Below are positions 1-8,350 of a stretch of 64,000 bases of DNA, in pieces. The translations under genes were made by a program, and so were the position numbers. This stretch comes from JAVBME01 sp031552765 (lineage in GTDB: Bacteria; Bacillota; Negativicutes; Acidaminococcales; JAISLQ01), in assembly GCA_031552765.1 (NCBI GenBank), contig JAVBME010000005.1:1-64000 (forward strand), read 5' to 3'. Positions within the stretch are counted from its first letter, which is position 1, and each line of letters starts with the position of its first letter. The notes beneath the pieces are model-generated. The model was not told the origin of the DNA. It worked only from the letters and a program-made list of their open reading frames with translations, and searched no databases.

Positions 1-222
1 TATCACTCAAGGTCAAAAGCTGAAGGCAACCGACGGGGAGGGAAGGAGGTGTACCTTAGGGCCCGGGAGCGGTGAGCCGAAGTAAGCTTGAGATACGGGA
101 ACAGTTTAAGGACAAGAAATAAAGAAGGCCAGCGGAGGAAACAAGGAAACTCGTGCCAAACCTTCTTCATTCTCCAACTTAAACCCCCGTTATAAAAACA
201 AAAAACCTAAGGGGGAAAAAGA
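1..222 (+). other. Unidentified leader region upstream of the OmpM gene
   Basis: No convincing coding frame is seen on the plus strand. The stretch is purine-rich. It can form a hairpin whose outer stem AGAAGG/CCTTCT (about 124-168) closes just before the porin ribosome-binding site. It may be a long 5' untranslated region, or the 3' end of an RNA that begins before the window. I could not match it to the consensus of any riboswitch, of RNase P RNA or of tmRNA. A Shine-Dalgarno-like AAGGGGGA lies directly before the porin start at 223. Confidence 0.35.
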
Positions 223-1500
223 ATGAAAAAATCTTTCGTAGTAACCCTGGCATTGGTATTCGTACTCGGCATAGCCGGTACCGCTTTTGCCGCTAACCCG
301 TTTGTCGACGTACCGGCAAACCACTGGGCGTATGCCTCCGTATCCAAACTGGCAGCTGCCGGTATAATTGACGGCTATGGCGACGGCACCTTTGTCGGTT
401 CCAACACCATGACCCGTTATGAAATGGCGCAAATCGTAGCGAAAGCAATGGCTCGCAGCGACAAAGCCGATGCCGCGACAAAAGCGCAGATCGAAAAACT
501 GGCTGCTGAATTTGCCAACGAGCTCGATAGCCTTGGCGTACGCGTAGCCAAACTCGAAAAGAACGCCGACAATGTCAAGATCACCGGCGAAATCCGTTTT
601 GCCGATTATGCTTATGATAAAAATGTGGGTGGTGAGGACAACGATACTTTGCGTACCCGCTTATGGATAACAGGCCAGGTAAACGACCGCTGGACTTATG
701 GCGGCATGATCGAACATGATGGGCAAAACCTGCGAACCAACTCCAATAATGACTCTGAAACCAGACTGCGCCAAGCCTGGGTGGAAGGTAAACTAGGCGA
801 TATTGATGTGACTGCCGGCCGTTTTAACTATACTCCTGTTTACGGCGTCATTTTGGATGACGACGGCGACGGCATAAAACTTGGCTACTCCAAAGGTGAC
901 TGGCGCATAGATGTTTTTGCCATCCGTCCTAATATATCAAATGCCTGGTACAATCCTGATGCCTGGGCAGCCAATGCTGGCCCTGGTGTTCCTTCCGGGC
1001 AAGCGCAGGTATACGGCGCTGTGTTAGGTTATGATTTCCATAAAAAACTCAACGCCCAGGTGGCCTGGTACAATATAGACGCTACAGATGAAAATCCGTA
1101 TAGCGCGTCGAATATTTTCGAAGTCGCATTAGGCTATACTTTCAGTGATAAGTTTGCTATGTGGGCGGAATACATCCACGGCGACGACCCGGCGGATATC
1201 GGCTTGAGCAAAAACGGCTGGGCCGCCCGTATGGATTATGGTGAAATCGACCGCGAAAAACCGGGCAGCTGGGGCCTTCGGGCAGGTTATTATGATGTGC
1301 CGGCCGGAGCTCCGCTTACCACTACCGTTGATCTTGACATAACCGGCGAAGGACTTGGTTACAAAGGCTATCAACTGGGTGCGACTTATGTAGTTGCTAA
1401 AAATATCGACTTGAACTTTGACTATTATGACTTTAAAGGCAAAGAAAATAACGACCTTAAAGACAAATTATACTTTAGCTACATACAGTTCTATTTCTAA
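223..1500 (+). CDS. ompM: OmpM-type outer-membrane porin with SLH domain
   Basis: A 425-residue secreted protein. A signal peptide (about 1-23, ending AFA) is followed by one S-layer homology domain (about 25-85, with an 'NPFVDVPANHWAY' start and a 'GIIDGYGDGTF' core). A short coiled coil follows (about 86-115), then a beta-barrel rich in alternating aromatic residues that ends in Phe425, as outer-membrane proteins do. In Negativicutes this architecture (OmpM/Mep45) is the main porin and the tether between outer membrane and peptidoglycan, with the SLH domain bound to the wall. The ATG at 223 follows an AAGGGGGA ribosome-binding site. A strong terminator follows, so it is probably a monocistronic, highly expressed gene. 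Confidence 0.93.
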   Translation: MKKSFVVTLALVFVLGIAGTAFAANPFVDVPANHWAYASVSKLAAAGIIDGYGDGTFVGSNTMTRYEMAQIVAKAMARSDKADAATKAQIEKLAAEFANELDSLGVRVAKLEKNADNVKITGEIRFADYAYDKNVGGEDNDTLRTRLWITGQVNDRWTYGGMIEHDGQNLRTNSNNDSETRLRQAWVEGKLGDIDVTAGRFNYTPVYGVILDDDGDGIKLGYSKGDWRIDVFAIRPNISNAWYNPDAWAANAGPGVPSGQAQVYGAVLGYDFHKKLNAQVAWYNIDATDENPYSASNIFEVALGYTFSDKFAMWAEYIHGDDPADIGLSKNGWAARMDYGEIDREKPGSWGLRAGYYDVPAGAPLTTTVDLDITGEGLGYKGYQLGATYVVAKNIDLNFDYYDFKGKENNDLKDKLYFSYIQFYF

Positions 1501-1517
1501 TTATTGCTGACTAATTG

Positions 1518-1544
1518 GCGGCTGCGTGAAGCAGCCGCTTTTTT
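1518..1544 (+). terminator. Intrinsic terminator after ompM
   Basis: An 8-bp GC-rich stem (GCGGCTGC at 1518-1525, GCAGCCGC at 1531-1538) is followed by six T residues, 17 bases after the porin stop codon. Confidence 0.9.
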
Positions 1545-1661
1545 ATGTAAAAGCGGCTGGAAATTTGTGACATATTTTCAACATATTTAGTGCAGACAGT
1601 ACTTTTTATTGCAATATATGGTAAAATAAAGAAGTAAAAAAATTTTTGGAGGTACGGACAA

Positions 1662-2273
1662 GTGAAAAAAAGTCTAAAAGTAGTAATTTGCGCCTTGTTG
1701 GCAGTGTTTTTTTCCTTCCAACTGCTGGCGTCCGGCGAGGCTGCCGCGCCGAAAAAGCCGAAAAAAGATAAAATAAAACCGGCCCGCTTTGCGCGTGTAG
1801 CTATATTGCCTGTAATAAACTTGCAGGAAGATATCGATTATGCCAATACGCTGGTTTTTGAGAAAGCTTTGGAGGTATTTAGGTACCCGGATTATGAAAT
1901 ATATGATAATGACAAGCTTTACAAAGCCCTCGATGAAGTAAACTACTATGAGGCCGGTAAGCAGGGCGTGACCGAAGAAATGCTCCGCACGATCATGGAA
2001 AAATCCGGCGCCGAAGTAGTTATCATGATCAAGCTCAACGAACTGACACAGGAAAAGGCGCCTTCCGGCAAGGAAGATTTAGAAGAGCTTACTGTTGACA
2101 TGAATGTTATGGCTATTTACAGCTGGCAGAAAAAGATAGTGAATGTACATATCCGCGACAGAAAACAGGTGGAGTATGGCGCTATTATGAAGAGCAACTG
2201 GAAAATGCAGGAATATAACAGTTATGTAAGCCAGCAGCTGGAAAGAATAGCTAAACGCGGCACAAAAGATTGA
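1662..2273 (+). CDS. Secreted protein of unknown function in the outer-membrane cluster
   Basis: 203 residues starting at a GTG preceded by TTGGAGGT at good spacing. The N-terminus is a signal peptide (about 1-28), followed by a Lys/Pro-rich linker (about 29-43). The globular part begins with a beta strand, 'ARVAILPVINLQED', that resembles the start of LpoB/TolB-N-like lipoprotein folds, but there is no lipobox Cys. I do not recognise a named family. Its position between the SLH porin and the LptD-like gene suggests a periplasmic or outer-membrane accessory role. That is inference from context only. Confidence 0.75.
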   Translation: MKKSLKVVICALLAVFFSFQLLASGEAAAPKKPKKDKIKPARFARVAILPVINLQEDIDYANTLVFEKALEVFRYPDYEIYDNDKLYKALDEVNYYEAGKQGVTEEMLRTIMEKSGAEVVIMIKLNELTQEKAPSGKEDLEELTVDMNVMAIYSWQKKIVNVHIRDRKQVEYGAIMKSNWKMQEYNSYVSQQLERIAKRGTKD

Positions 2274-2300
2274 TACTGGTTAAAAAGGAGGTAGTCGCCT

Positions 2301-3266
2301 GTGCAGATGAAAAAGCTAGCAACAGTATTTTTAGCGGTTATTTTTACTTTTAGCGCGTTCCCTGTTTATGCCGACAATCTTACTGCGATAGAAAAAGTGA
2401 ATGAAATAGAGATGGTCCTTTATGGAACAGAGCAGAAAAGCGCTTTGATTGAACGGGTGGACAGCCTGGAAAGCGATATAAACGGCTCCACGACAAGTGA
2501 CGCTATACTGACCAGGATAGACCGTATATATAACTATGTAAAAGGCAATGCGGACAGCACGATACCTTCTTTTTTGACTAAGCTTAATGCCATAGAGTGG
2601 AGTTTTGCTGAAAAACTTAGCGAAGCGCCGGCCAAGACGCGTCTAGAGAACATGGAGCAGCTTTTGCACGGGCGTACGGACAGCGGGCCGCTGGACGACC
2701 GCATAAACGTCCTGATGGCCATGGCTTTTGATAAAGGCGATATAGAAATGCAAAGAGTTCTTATGCCCAAAGATACTTTGGTCAAGATAAGCATTGCTCA
2801 AGCTTTGGACAGCAAGACCGCCCGCGAGGGGGATCCGGTGCTGTTTAGGGCGGAAGACAACATATATGTCGGAAATGTACTGGTTATTCCTAAAGGCGCG
2901 CTGGGGCACGGTAAAGTGGTAAAAGTATCGCGCGCTAAAAATTTTGGCCGCAATGCCCGTATAGAGATCGAATATACCGATATCCTTTCTGTTGATAATA
3001 ACAAAGTTCCTGTACTCTTGGGCAAGCTTGCTAAGGAGCAAACCGAGTCCCTGGCCTTGGCGGCCGGCGCCAGCATGGCCGGCATGATCATCCTTGGGCC
3101 GGTCGGCGTTATTGGCGGCGCTTTTATAAAAGGCAAAGAATACAGCATCCCGGAAGGCGCAGTACTATATGTGCAGACCCGAGAAGATTTCATGGCCAAC
3201 GGCATGCTAACGCCTAATGCCCCGCAAGGAGACAAAACGCCAAGTAGCGCCTCCGGCGGCCTATAA
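2301..3266 (+). CDS. Secreted protein of unknown function with glycine-rich hydrophobic hairpin
   Basis: 321 residues. The GTG at 2301 is chosen because AAGGAGGT ends 8 bases before it; the ATG two codons later is spaced too far. A signal peptide (about 1-24) is followed by a helical region with a repeated pattern 'EIEMVLYGTEQ.. / NMEQLLHGRTD..' (about 30-140). Next comes a beta-rich segment (about 150-250) and then a glycine/alanine-rich hydrophobic stretch (about 250-280, 'AAGASMAGMIILGPVGVIGG') that could enter a membrane. It lies 27 bases after the previous gene and is probably co-transcribed with it. Family not recognised; an envelope role is inferred from the neighbours. Confidence 0.75.
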   Translation: MQMKKLATVFLAVIFTFSAFPVYADNLTAIEKVNEIEMVLYGTEQKSALIERVDSLESDINGSTTSDAILTRIDRIYNYVKGNADSTIPSFLTKLNAIEWSFAEKLSEAPAKTRLENMEQLLHGRTDSGPLDDRINVLMAMAFDKGDIEMQRVLMPKDTLVKISIAQALDSKTAREGDPVLFRAEDNIYVGNVLVIPKGALGHGKVVKVSRAKNFGRNARIEIEYTDILSVDNNKVPVLLGKLAKEQTESLALAAGASMAGMIILGPVGVIGGAFIKGKEYSIPEGAVLYVQTREDFMANGMLTPNAPQGDKTPSSASGGL

Positions 3267-3282
3267 TTAATATTGCCTTTGC

Positions 3283-3317
3283 AGCCCTGTTGTCTGACAG
3301 GGCTTTTTCTTTTTTGG
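3283..3317 (+). terminator. Intrinsic terminator
   Basis: The stem AGCCCTGT/ACAGGGCT with a 6-base loop is followed by TTTTTCTTTTTT. It separates the two secreted-protein genes from the LptD-like gene. Confidence 0.88.
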
Positions 3318-3398
3318 AGACGTAGCGCAAATTTCCCGGCTATGGTACAATAATAAGGATAATATGTATGCCAAAAGATAGTAAAAGGCGGATAATAT

Positions 3399-4817
3399 AT
3401 GAACAAGTACTGTAGGACAGGCAAGAAAAAATGGTTACAGGGGATTTTTCTTGCCGCCGTTTTGTTTTTTTCTTGCTTCGATGCCGCCGAGGCGGCAGAT
3501 GATAAAGGAAAAACAGCGCCGCAGCCGATTTCTGTTTATGCCGACTATGTACACTATGACCAGCTCAGCGGCGATGTCTTTGCCGAAGGGAATGTCCGCG
3601 TCGTGCAGGGCGGAGAGACCATACTGGCGGATAGAGTAGACGGTAACGCCAAGACCGGCGATATCCGCACCCGCACTACTACAGAATTCCAGTCGCCGGA
3701 AAATAGGACGCGCCTGTTTGGTGAAAGTGTAGATTACAACTATAACAAAAAAACCGGTAAGATAATGAAAGTGCATGGCAAAAGCGGCAACCAGAATGTT
3801 GAAGCCGATAATATAGATATCCTGGAAGACCATATGTCGGCTCACGATACCATGATAACCCGCTGTAGCGCTAAAGGTACGAAATGCCAGCACATAACCG
3901 CAAAACGGGTGGATATATGGCCTAATGACAAGGTCATTGCCTATGATGTAGATGTGTATCTATTGGGCCATAAACTGGTGCATCGCGGCCGTTATATAAC
4001 CCGCATGGACAGTGGAGATAAACAGGTTCCGCGCATCGGCTATGATGACGACTATGGCATTTACATAGCGCAAACCCTGGAGTTTCCTATTGACCGGAAG
4101 TTATCTTTGGGCGCCGACCTATTGGCCGGGACGGAGATGGGCGGTCGTTCCATGGGCTGGGCCAACTGGCAGGAGAAGAACTTTAATGTCAGATATTCCT
4201 ACGGTTATACGGAAGATGATGACAATGAATGGATCAAGAAGGAGAATAATATCAGGATAGACTATCCTTATAAAAAACTCTTTGGCTTACCGATAAACTA
4301 TAATCTGTGGTATGAGCGCGGGTTATGGAAGTCGAACAGCATATCCAGCTGGCATATGGAGGCAGGCATCTATCTGAGTGGCGACCCTATTTATCTCAGT
4401 AAGGGAAAATCGTTCTGGCTTAATCTCGGTACAGGTTACAGGCGTCTGGAAGAAAGTTATAACAGTATAGACCAGAACGAATACCGTTACGACATCGGCC
4501 TGACCAAGAGGATATCAGGAAAATGGCGAGTTGGAGCGGTTTATTCGGATGTAAAGAACAATGTGAACCTGTTTGACTATAACAGTATAGATGTGGACCA
4601 ATCATTGACTTATACTATCAATTGGCAGCCGGACCATTTGAACGGCGTCAGTTTTGCCCAGCAATGGGACACCAACAACCATCGGTTATATAAAAATACG
4701 GTAAGATATACGCGCAACCTGCACTGTTGGGAAATAGTGCTCTCTTATGAAAGAGAACGTCCGCTGGGCGGCAAATATGACAACAAATTCCATTGGGAAT
4801 TAAATCTGGCTATTTAA
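3399..4817 (+). CDS. lptD: LPS-assembly protein LptD-like (OstA domain plus short barrel)
   Basis: 472 residues with an N-terminal signal (about 1-32). An OstA/LptA-like beta-jellyroll follows (about 44-150; 'YADYVHYDQLSGDVFAEGNV', 'GESVDYNYNKKTGKI'), then a C-terminal beta-barrel. Cys156 and Cys163 at the jellyroll/barrel junction and a Cys in 'LHCWEIVLSY' near the C-terminus sit where LptD proteins carry cysteines. Proteobacterial LptD is near 780 residues, so the barrel here is much shorter. The family inserts LPS into the outer leaflet of the outer membrane. The ADP-heptose genes follow within 13 bases, which supports an LPS role. An LptA-only function is less likely because of the barrel. 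Confidence 0.82.
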   Translation: MNKYCRTGKKKWLQGIFLAAVLFFSCFDAAEAADDKGKTAPQPISVYADYVHYDQLSGDVFAEGNVRVVQGGETILADRVDGNAKTGDIRTRTTTEFQSPENRTRLFGESVDYNYNKKTGKIMKVHGKSGNQNVEADNIDILEDHMSAHDTMITRCSAKGTKCQHITAKRVDIWPNDKVIAYDVDVYLLGHKLVHRGRYITRMDSGDKQVPRIGYDDDYGIYIAQTLEFPIDRKLSLGADLLAGTEMGGRSMGWANWQEKNFNVRYSYGYTEDDDNEWIKKENNIRIDYPYKKLFGLPINYNLWYERGLWKSNSISSWHMEAGIYLSGDPIYLSKGKSFWLNLGTGYRRLEESYNSIDQNEYRYDIGLTKRISGKWRVGAVYSDVKNNVNLFDYNSIDVDQSLTYTINWQPDHLNGVSFAQQWDTNNHRLYKNTVRYTRNLHCWEIVLSYERERPLGGKYDNKFHWELNLAI

Positions 4818-4830
4818 AGGTGGAGGGAAA

Positions 4831-5406
4831 ATGCGTTACGATATTATCGAGAAATGCATAAATGAGCACCAAAAGACTATAGACATAGTAAAACAGTCCA
4901 TGATAGGAAAGATAGCGGAAGCGGCGGTCATCTGCGCCGACGCTTTGAAACGAGGCAACAAGATAATGCTGTGCGGCAACGGCGGCAGCGCGGCCGACAG
5001 CCAGCATATAGCGGCCGAACTGATCGGCCGTTTCCAGACCGAACGCAAAGGTTTGGCGGCGGTTGCTTTGACGACGGATACCTCTATTATTACCGCGGTG
5101 AGTAACGATTATGGCTTTCACAATGTATTTGCCCGCCAAGTAGAAGGACTTGGGAGGGAGGGCGATGTGCTTATAGGCATCTCGACCTCCGGCAACAGCG
5201 GCAACGTGCTTGTTGCTATCGAAATGGCGAAAAGTATGGGTATAAAGACCATCGGCCTTACCGGGCGCGACGGCGGCAAGATAGAGCAGATATGCAGCAT
5301 TTGCCTCAATGTGCCGGCCCAGGTCACCGCGCGGGTGCAGGAGGCGCATATACTCATCGGCCATATATTATGTGAATTGCTGGACGACTTGAGCAATGAA
5401 GAATAA
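4831..5406 (+). CDS. gmhA: D-sedoheptulose-7-phosphate isomerase GmhA
   Basis: 191 residues of the SIS-domain GmhA family. It converts sedoheptulose 7-phosphate to D-glycero-D-manno-heptose 7-phosphate, the first step of ADP-heptose synthesis in the cytoplasm. The phosphosugar-binding motif 'GNGGSAADSQHIAAEL' and the C-terminal helix 'AHILIGHILCELLD' with the family's His are present. The ATG follows GGTGGAGGGA. The gene overlaps the start of hldE by 11 bases, so translation is probably coupled. Confidence 0.95.
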   Translation: MRYDIIEKCINEHQKTIDIVKQSMIGKIAEAAVICADALKRGNKIMLCGNGGSAADSQHIAAELIGRFQTERKGLAAVALTTDTSIITAVSNDYGFHNVFARQVEGLGREGDVLIGISTSGNSGNVLVAIEMAKSMGIKTIGLTGRDGGKIEQICSICLNVPAQVTARVQEAHILIGHILCELLDDLSNEE

Positions 5407-6877
5407 ACAGGACGGCGTTTCTTTCCTGACGGAAAGCATAGAAAAGTTACGGATAGCCGTTATCGGCGACGTCATGCTCGACTGCTATTACTATGGCGAA
5501 GTGGGGCGTATTTCACCGGAAGCGCCAGTGCCGGTAAATCGGGTGGTAAGAGAGACCGCTAACCTGGGTGGGGCGGCCAATGTGGCGGCCAATCTGGCTT
5601 TTTTAGGCGCGTCGGTGCATATCGGCGGTGTGAGCGGGGCGGACGCTAACAGAGAAACCTTGCTGTCTTTACTGCAGGAAGCGGGTATTGACGGCAGCGG
5701 CCTGGTCAAAAGCCAGGAGCGCAAAACCATTACCAAGCTGCGCGTCATTGGCGCCGGGCAGCAGATGCTGCGCTTGGATTTTGAAGAAGCGTCAATATTG
5801 TCGCCGCAGGAAGAGCTGGCGCTCAAGTCCTGGTTTGAAGGACTTTTAGCTAAAGGACTGGACGGCCTTGTCATATCGGATTACGCCAAAGGCGTATGTT
5901 CCCAAAAACTTTGCCAATGGCTGATCAAAACCGCGCATGATAAAAACATCCCTGTACTGGTCGACCCCAAGGGTCATGAATGGGAAAAATACCAGGGCGC
6001 CGACTGTATAACGCCTAATGTCAAAGAAATGGGCGAGGCGGTAAAGCGGCCTTTGGCCAATAATACGCAACTGGTGGAAAACGCCGCCAAAGACGCCATA
6101 TGTACATATGGCGTGGCTTCTGTATTAGTTACACGCTCGGAAAAAGGATTGACTTTTGTTTCCGAGGAGGACACATTCAGTGTGCCGGCGGCGGCGCGCG
6201 AAGTTTACGACGTGTCAGGCGCGGGCGATACTGTGGCGGCGGTTTTTTTAGCGGCTCTGGCCGGCGGGCTGCCGGCGAAGGAAGCGGCGCTGTTAGCCAA
6301 TGAGGCGGCAGGCATCGTCGTCGGCCGTGTGGGGACTTACGCTATCAGGCGGGACGAGCTTTTAAACGCGCTGTTAGTAGAGGGGCGACGGGAAGGGAAA
6401 AAACACCGTCCTTTGAGCTGGCGCGAGATAGGCATGCTGGTTTGCGGCTGGCGGCAGCGCGGCGAAAGAATAGTTTTTACCAACGGCTGTTTTGATATCA
6501 TACATACAGGTCATGTCACTTATCTGGAAAAAGCCCGTGAACTGGGTGAACACCTGATAATCGGCCTTAACTCCGACGCATCGGTAAGAAAATTAAAAGG
6601 TGAAGCGCGCCCGTTGGTCAGCGAAGAAGACCGGGCGAGGATACTGTCGGCTTTAGGCTGTGTGGACGCGGTGGTACTATTTACGGAAGATACGCCGGCT
6701 AAATTGATAGAGCTTATAAAGCCGGATATCCTCGTAAAAGGCGGCGATTATGCCGCAGAGCAGGTCGCGGGGCGTGAATATGCCGGCGAGGTGAAAATAA
6801 TTGATTTTGAAGAAGGTTATTCTACTACAAATGTGATAGAAAAAATTAAAAGGCTGGTCGAGGAGGGCAAAATATGA
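5396..6877 (+). CDS. hldE: Bifunctional heptose-7-phosphate kinase / heptose-1-phosphate adenylyltransferase
   Basis: 493 residues with two domains. Residues about 1-330 are a PfkB/ribokinase-type kinase, with substrate motif 'NLGGAANVAANLAFLG' and the anion-hole motif 'SGAGDT' near residue 275. Residues about 350-493 are a nucleotidyltransferase with 'TNGCFDIIHTGHVTYL' (HxGH motif). It phosphorylates D-glycero-beta-D-manno-heptose 7-phosphate and later adenylates heptose 1-phosphate. The two activities are fused as in enterobacteria. The stop codon overlaps the hldD start (ATGA). Confidence 0.95.
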   Translation: MKNKQDGVSFLTESIEKLRIAVIGDVMLDCYYYGEVGRISPEAPVPVNRVVRETANLGGAANVAANLAFLGASVHIGGVSGADANRETLLSLLQEAGIDGSGLVKSQERKTITKLRVIGAGQQMLRLDFEEASILSPQEELALKSWFEGLLAKGLDGLVISDYAKGVCSQKLCQWLIKTAHDKNIPVLVDPKGHEWEKYQGADCITPNVKEMGEAVKRPLANNTQLVENAAKDAICTYGVASVLVTRSEKGLTFVSEEDTFSVPAAAREVYDVSGAGDTVAAVFLAALAGGLPAKEAALLANEAAGIVVGRVGTYAIRRDELLNALLVEGRREGKKHRPLSWREIGMLVCGWRQRGERIVFTNGCFDIIHTGHVTYLEKARELGEHLIIGLNSDASVRKLKGEARPLVSEEDRARILSALGCVDAVVLFTEDTPAKLIELIKPDILVKGGDYAAEQVAGREYAGEVKIIDFEEGYSTTNVIEKIKRLVEEGKI

Positions 6878-7839
6878 TCATAGTAACAGGAGGCGCCGGT
6901 TTTATCGGCAGTAATCTGGTAAAGGCGCTCAATGACCAGGGGCGCGATAATATAGTAATCGTGGACAACTTGACTAATGCCGACAAAGCCCGCAACCTCA
7001 GCGGCTTGAAGGCTTTGGATTTTATAGACAAACACGCTTTTCGCGAAGGCCTGAAACAAGGCGTGTTCAACTACGAAGACATAGAGATGATTTACCATCA
7101 GGGAGCCTGCTCGGATACTATGGAGTATAATGGCAAGTATATGATGGAAAATAACTTTGAATACAGCAAACAAATTCTGCATTTTTGCCTGGAGCGCAAA
7201 ATTCCTTTTATTTATGCTTCTTCCGCCTCTACCTATGGTAACGGGAAAAGTGGTTTCAGCGAATGTTCGGAATGTGAAGAAGCTCTCAATGTTTATGCTT
7301 ATTCCAAACTGTTTTTCGACCGCTATGTCATGAGGTTTTTGCCGCAGGCGCACAGCCAGGTGGTAGGGCTCAGGTATTTCAACGTATTTGGCCCGCAGGA
7401 AAACCATAAGGGCAAGATGGCCTCCATGGCCTACCAGATGTTCAGGCAAATGCAGCAAAACGGCAAGATAAATCTGTTTACAGGTATTGACGGTTATGCT
7501 GACGGCGAACAAAGGCGCGACTTTATCTATGTAAAAGACGTGGTGAAAGTGAACTTCTTTTTCGCCCAACATCCTTCACTTAGCGGCGTATTCAACTGCG
7601 GTACGGGCGAGGCCAATACTTTTAACTCTTTAGCTCAAGGCGTATTGGGGCACTTTAAAAAAGGCGAAATAGAATATGTGCCTTTCCCGGACAAACTGCG
7701 CGGCAAATACCAAAACCATACCCAGGCTGATACTGCCAAGCTTTTGGCGGCAGGGTATGATGGAGGTTTCACGCCGCTTAGCGAAGCGGTAGCCGAGTAT
7801 TGCGCGTTTCTTGCGCAAAACGATGGTTATTTTGGATGA
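6874..7839 (+). CDS. hldD: ADP-glyceromanno-heptose 6-epimerase
   Basis: 321 residues of the extended short-chain dehydrogenase family. The NAD(P)-binding glycine motif 'GGAGFIGSN' is at residues 6-14, and the YxxxK catalytic pair is in 'NVYAYSKLFFD'. It epimerises ADP-D-glycero-D-manno-heptose at C6 to give the L,D form used by LPS heptosyltransferases. The ATG overlaps the hldE stop and the stop overlaps the gmhB start, so the genes form one operon. Confidence 0.95.
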   Translation: MIIVTGGAGFIGSNLVKALNDQGRDNIVIVDNLTNADKARNLSGLKALDFIDKHAFREGLKQGVFNYEDIEMIYHQGACSDTMEYNGKYMMENNFEYSKQILHFCLERKIPFIYASSASTYGNGKSGFSECSECEEALNVYAYSKLFFDRYVMRFLPQAHSQVVGLRYFNVFGPQENHKGKMASMAYQMFRQMQQNGKINLFTGIDGYADGEQRRDFIYVKDVVKVNFFFAQHPSLSGVFNCGTGEANTFNSLAQGVLGHFKKGEIEYVPFPDKLRGKYQNHTQADTAKLLAAGYDGGFTPLSEAVAEYCAFLAQNDGYFG

Positions 7840-8330
7840 GGCCAGCCGTTTTTTTTGACCGCGATGGCGTGCTCAATGTCGAGAAAAACTATCTTTACCG
7901 GGTGGAAGATTTCCAGTGGCAGGCAGGGGCGCGCGAAGCGGTAGCCCTTTTGAATGACAAAGGCTATTATGTCTTTGTGGTGACCAATCAAAGCGGAATC
8001 GCGCGGGGTTATTATAAAGAAGAAGATGTCAAGGCGCTGCACGATTTTATGCAAAAAGAGCTGGCGAAAAGAGGCGCGCATGTCGACGCTTTTTATTATT
8101 GCCCACACCATCCGGAAGGAAAGATAAAAAAGTACGCTGTTGCTTGTGACTGCCGCAAACCCGCGTCTGGTATGCTGCAAAAGGCTATGGCCGACTTTGT
8201 GGTGGATAAAAGCAACTCCTTTTTGATTGGCGACAAGGCGTCCGATATAGAGGCGGCATCAGCCGCCGGGATAAAGGGATATCTTTATACAAGCGGCAAC
8301 TTGAAAGAATTTGTCGACGCGCTTTTTTAA
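7836..8330 (+). CDS. gmhB: D-glycero-beta-D-manno-heptose-1,7-bisphosphate 7-phosphatase
   Basis: 164 residues, HAD superfamily. The nucleophile motif 'DRDGVLN' is at residues 8-14. 'CPHHPE' and 'CDCRKP' supply the zinc-loop cysteines and histidine typical of GmhB. The final HAD motif is 'IGDKASDIEAA'. It removes the C7 phosphate between the two HldE reactions. I start at the ATG at 7836 because it overlaps the hldD stop (ATGA) and places the HAD motif at the usual distance. An in-frame start at 7800 would add 12 unconserved residues. With gmhA, hldE and hldD the ADP-heptose pathway is complete. Confidence 0.92.
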   Translation: MRPAVFFDRDGVLNVEKNYLYRVEDFQWQAGAREAVALLNDKGYYVFVVTNQSGIARGYYKEEDVKALHDFMQKELAKRGAHVDAFYYCPHHPEGKIKKYAVACDCRKPASGMLQKAMADFVVDKSNSFLIGDKASDIEAASAAGIKGYLYTSGNLKEFVDALF

Positions 8331-8350
8331 ATAGGGAGACTGATCGTCCG

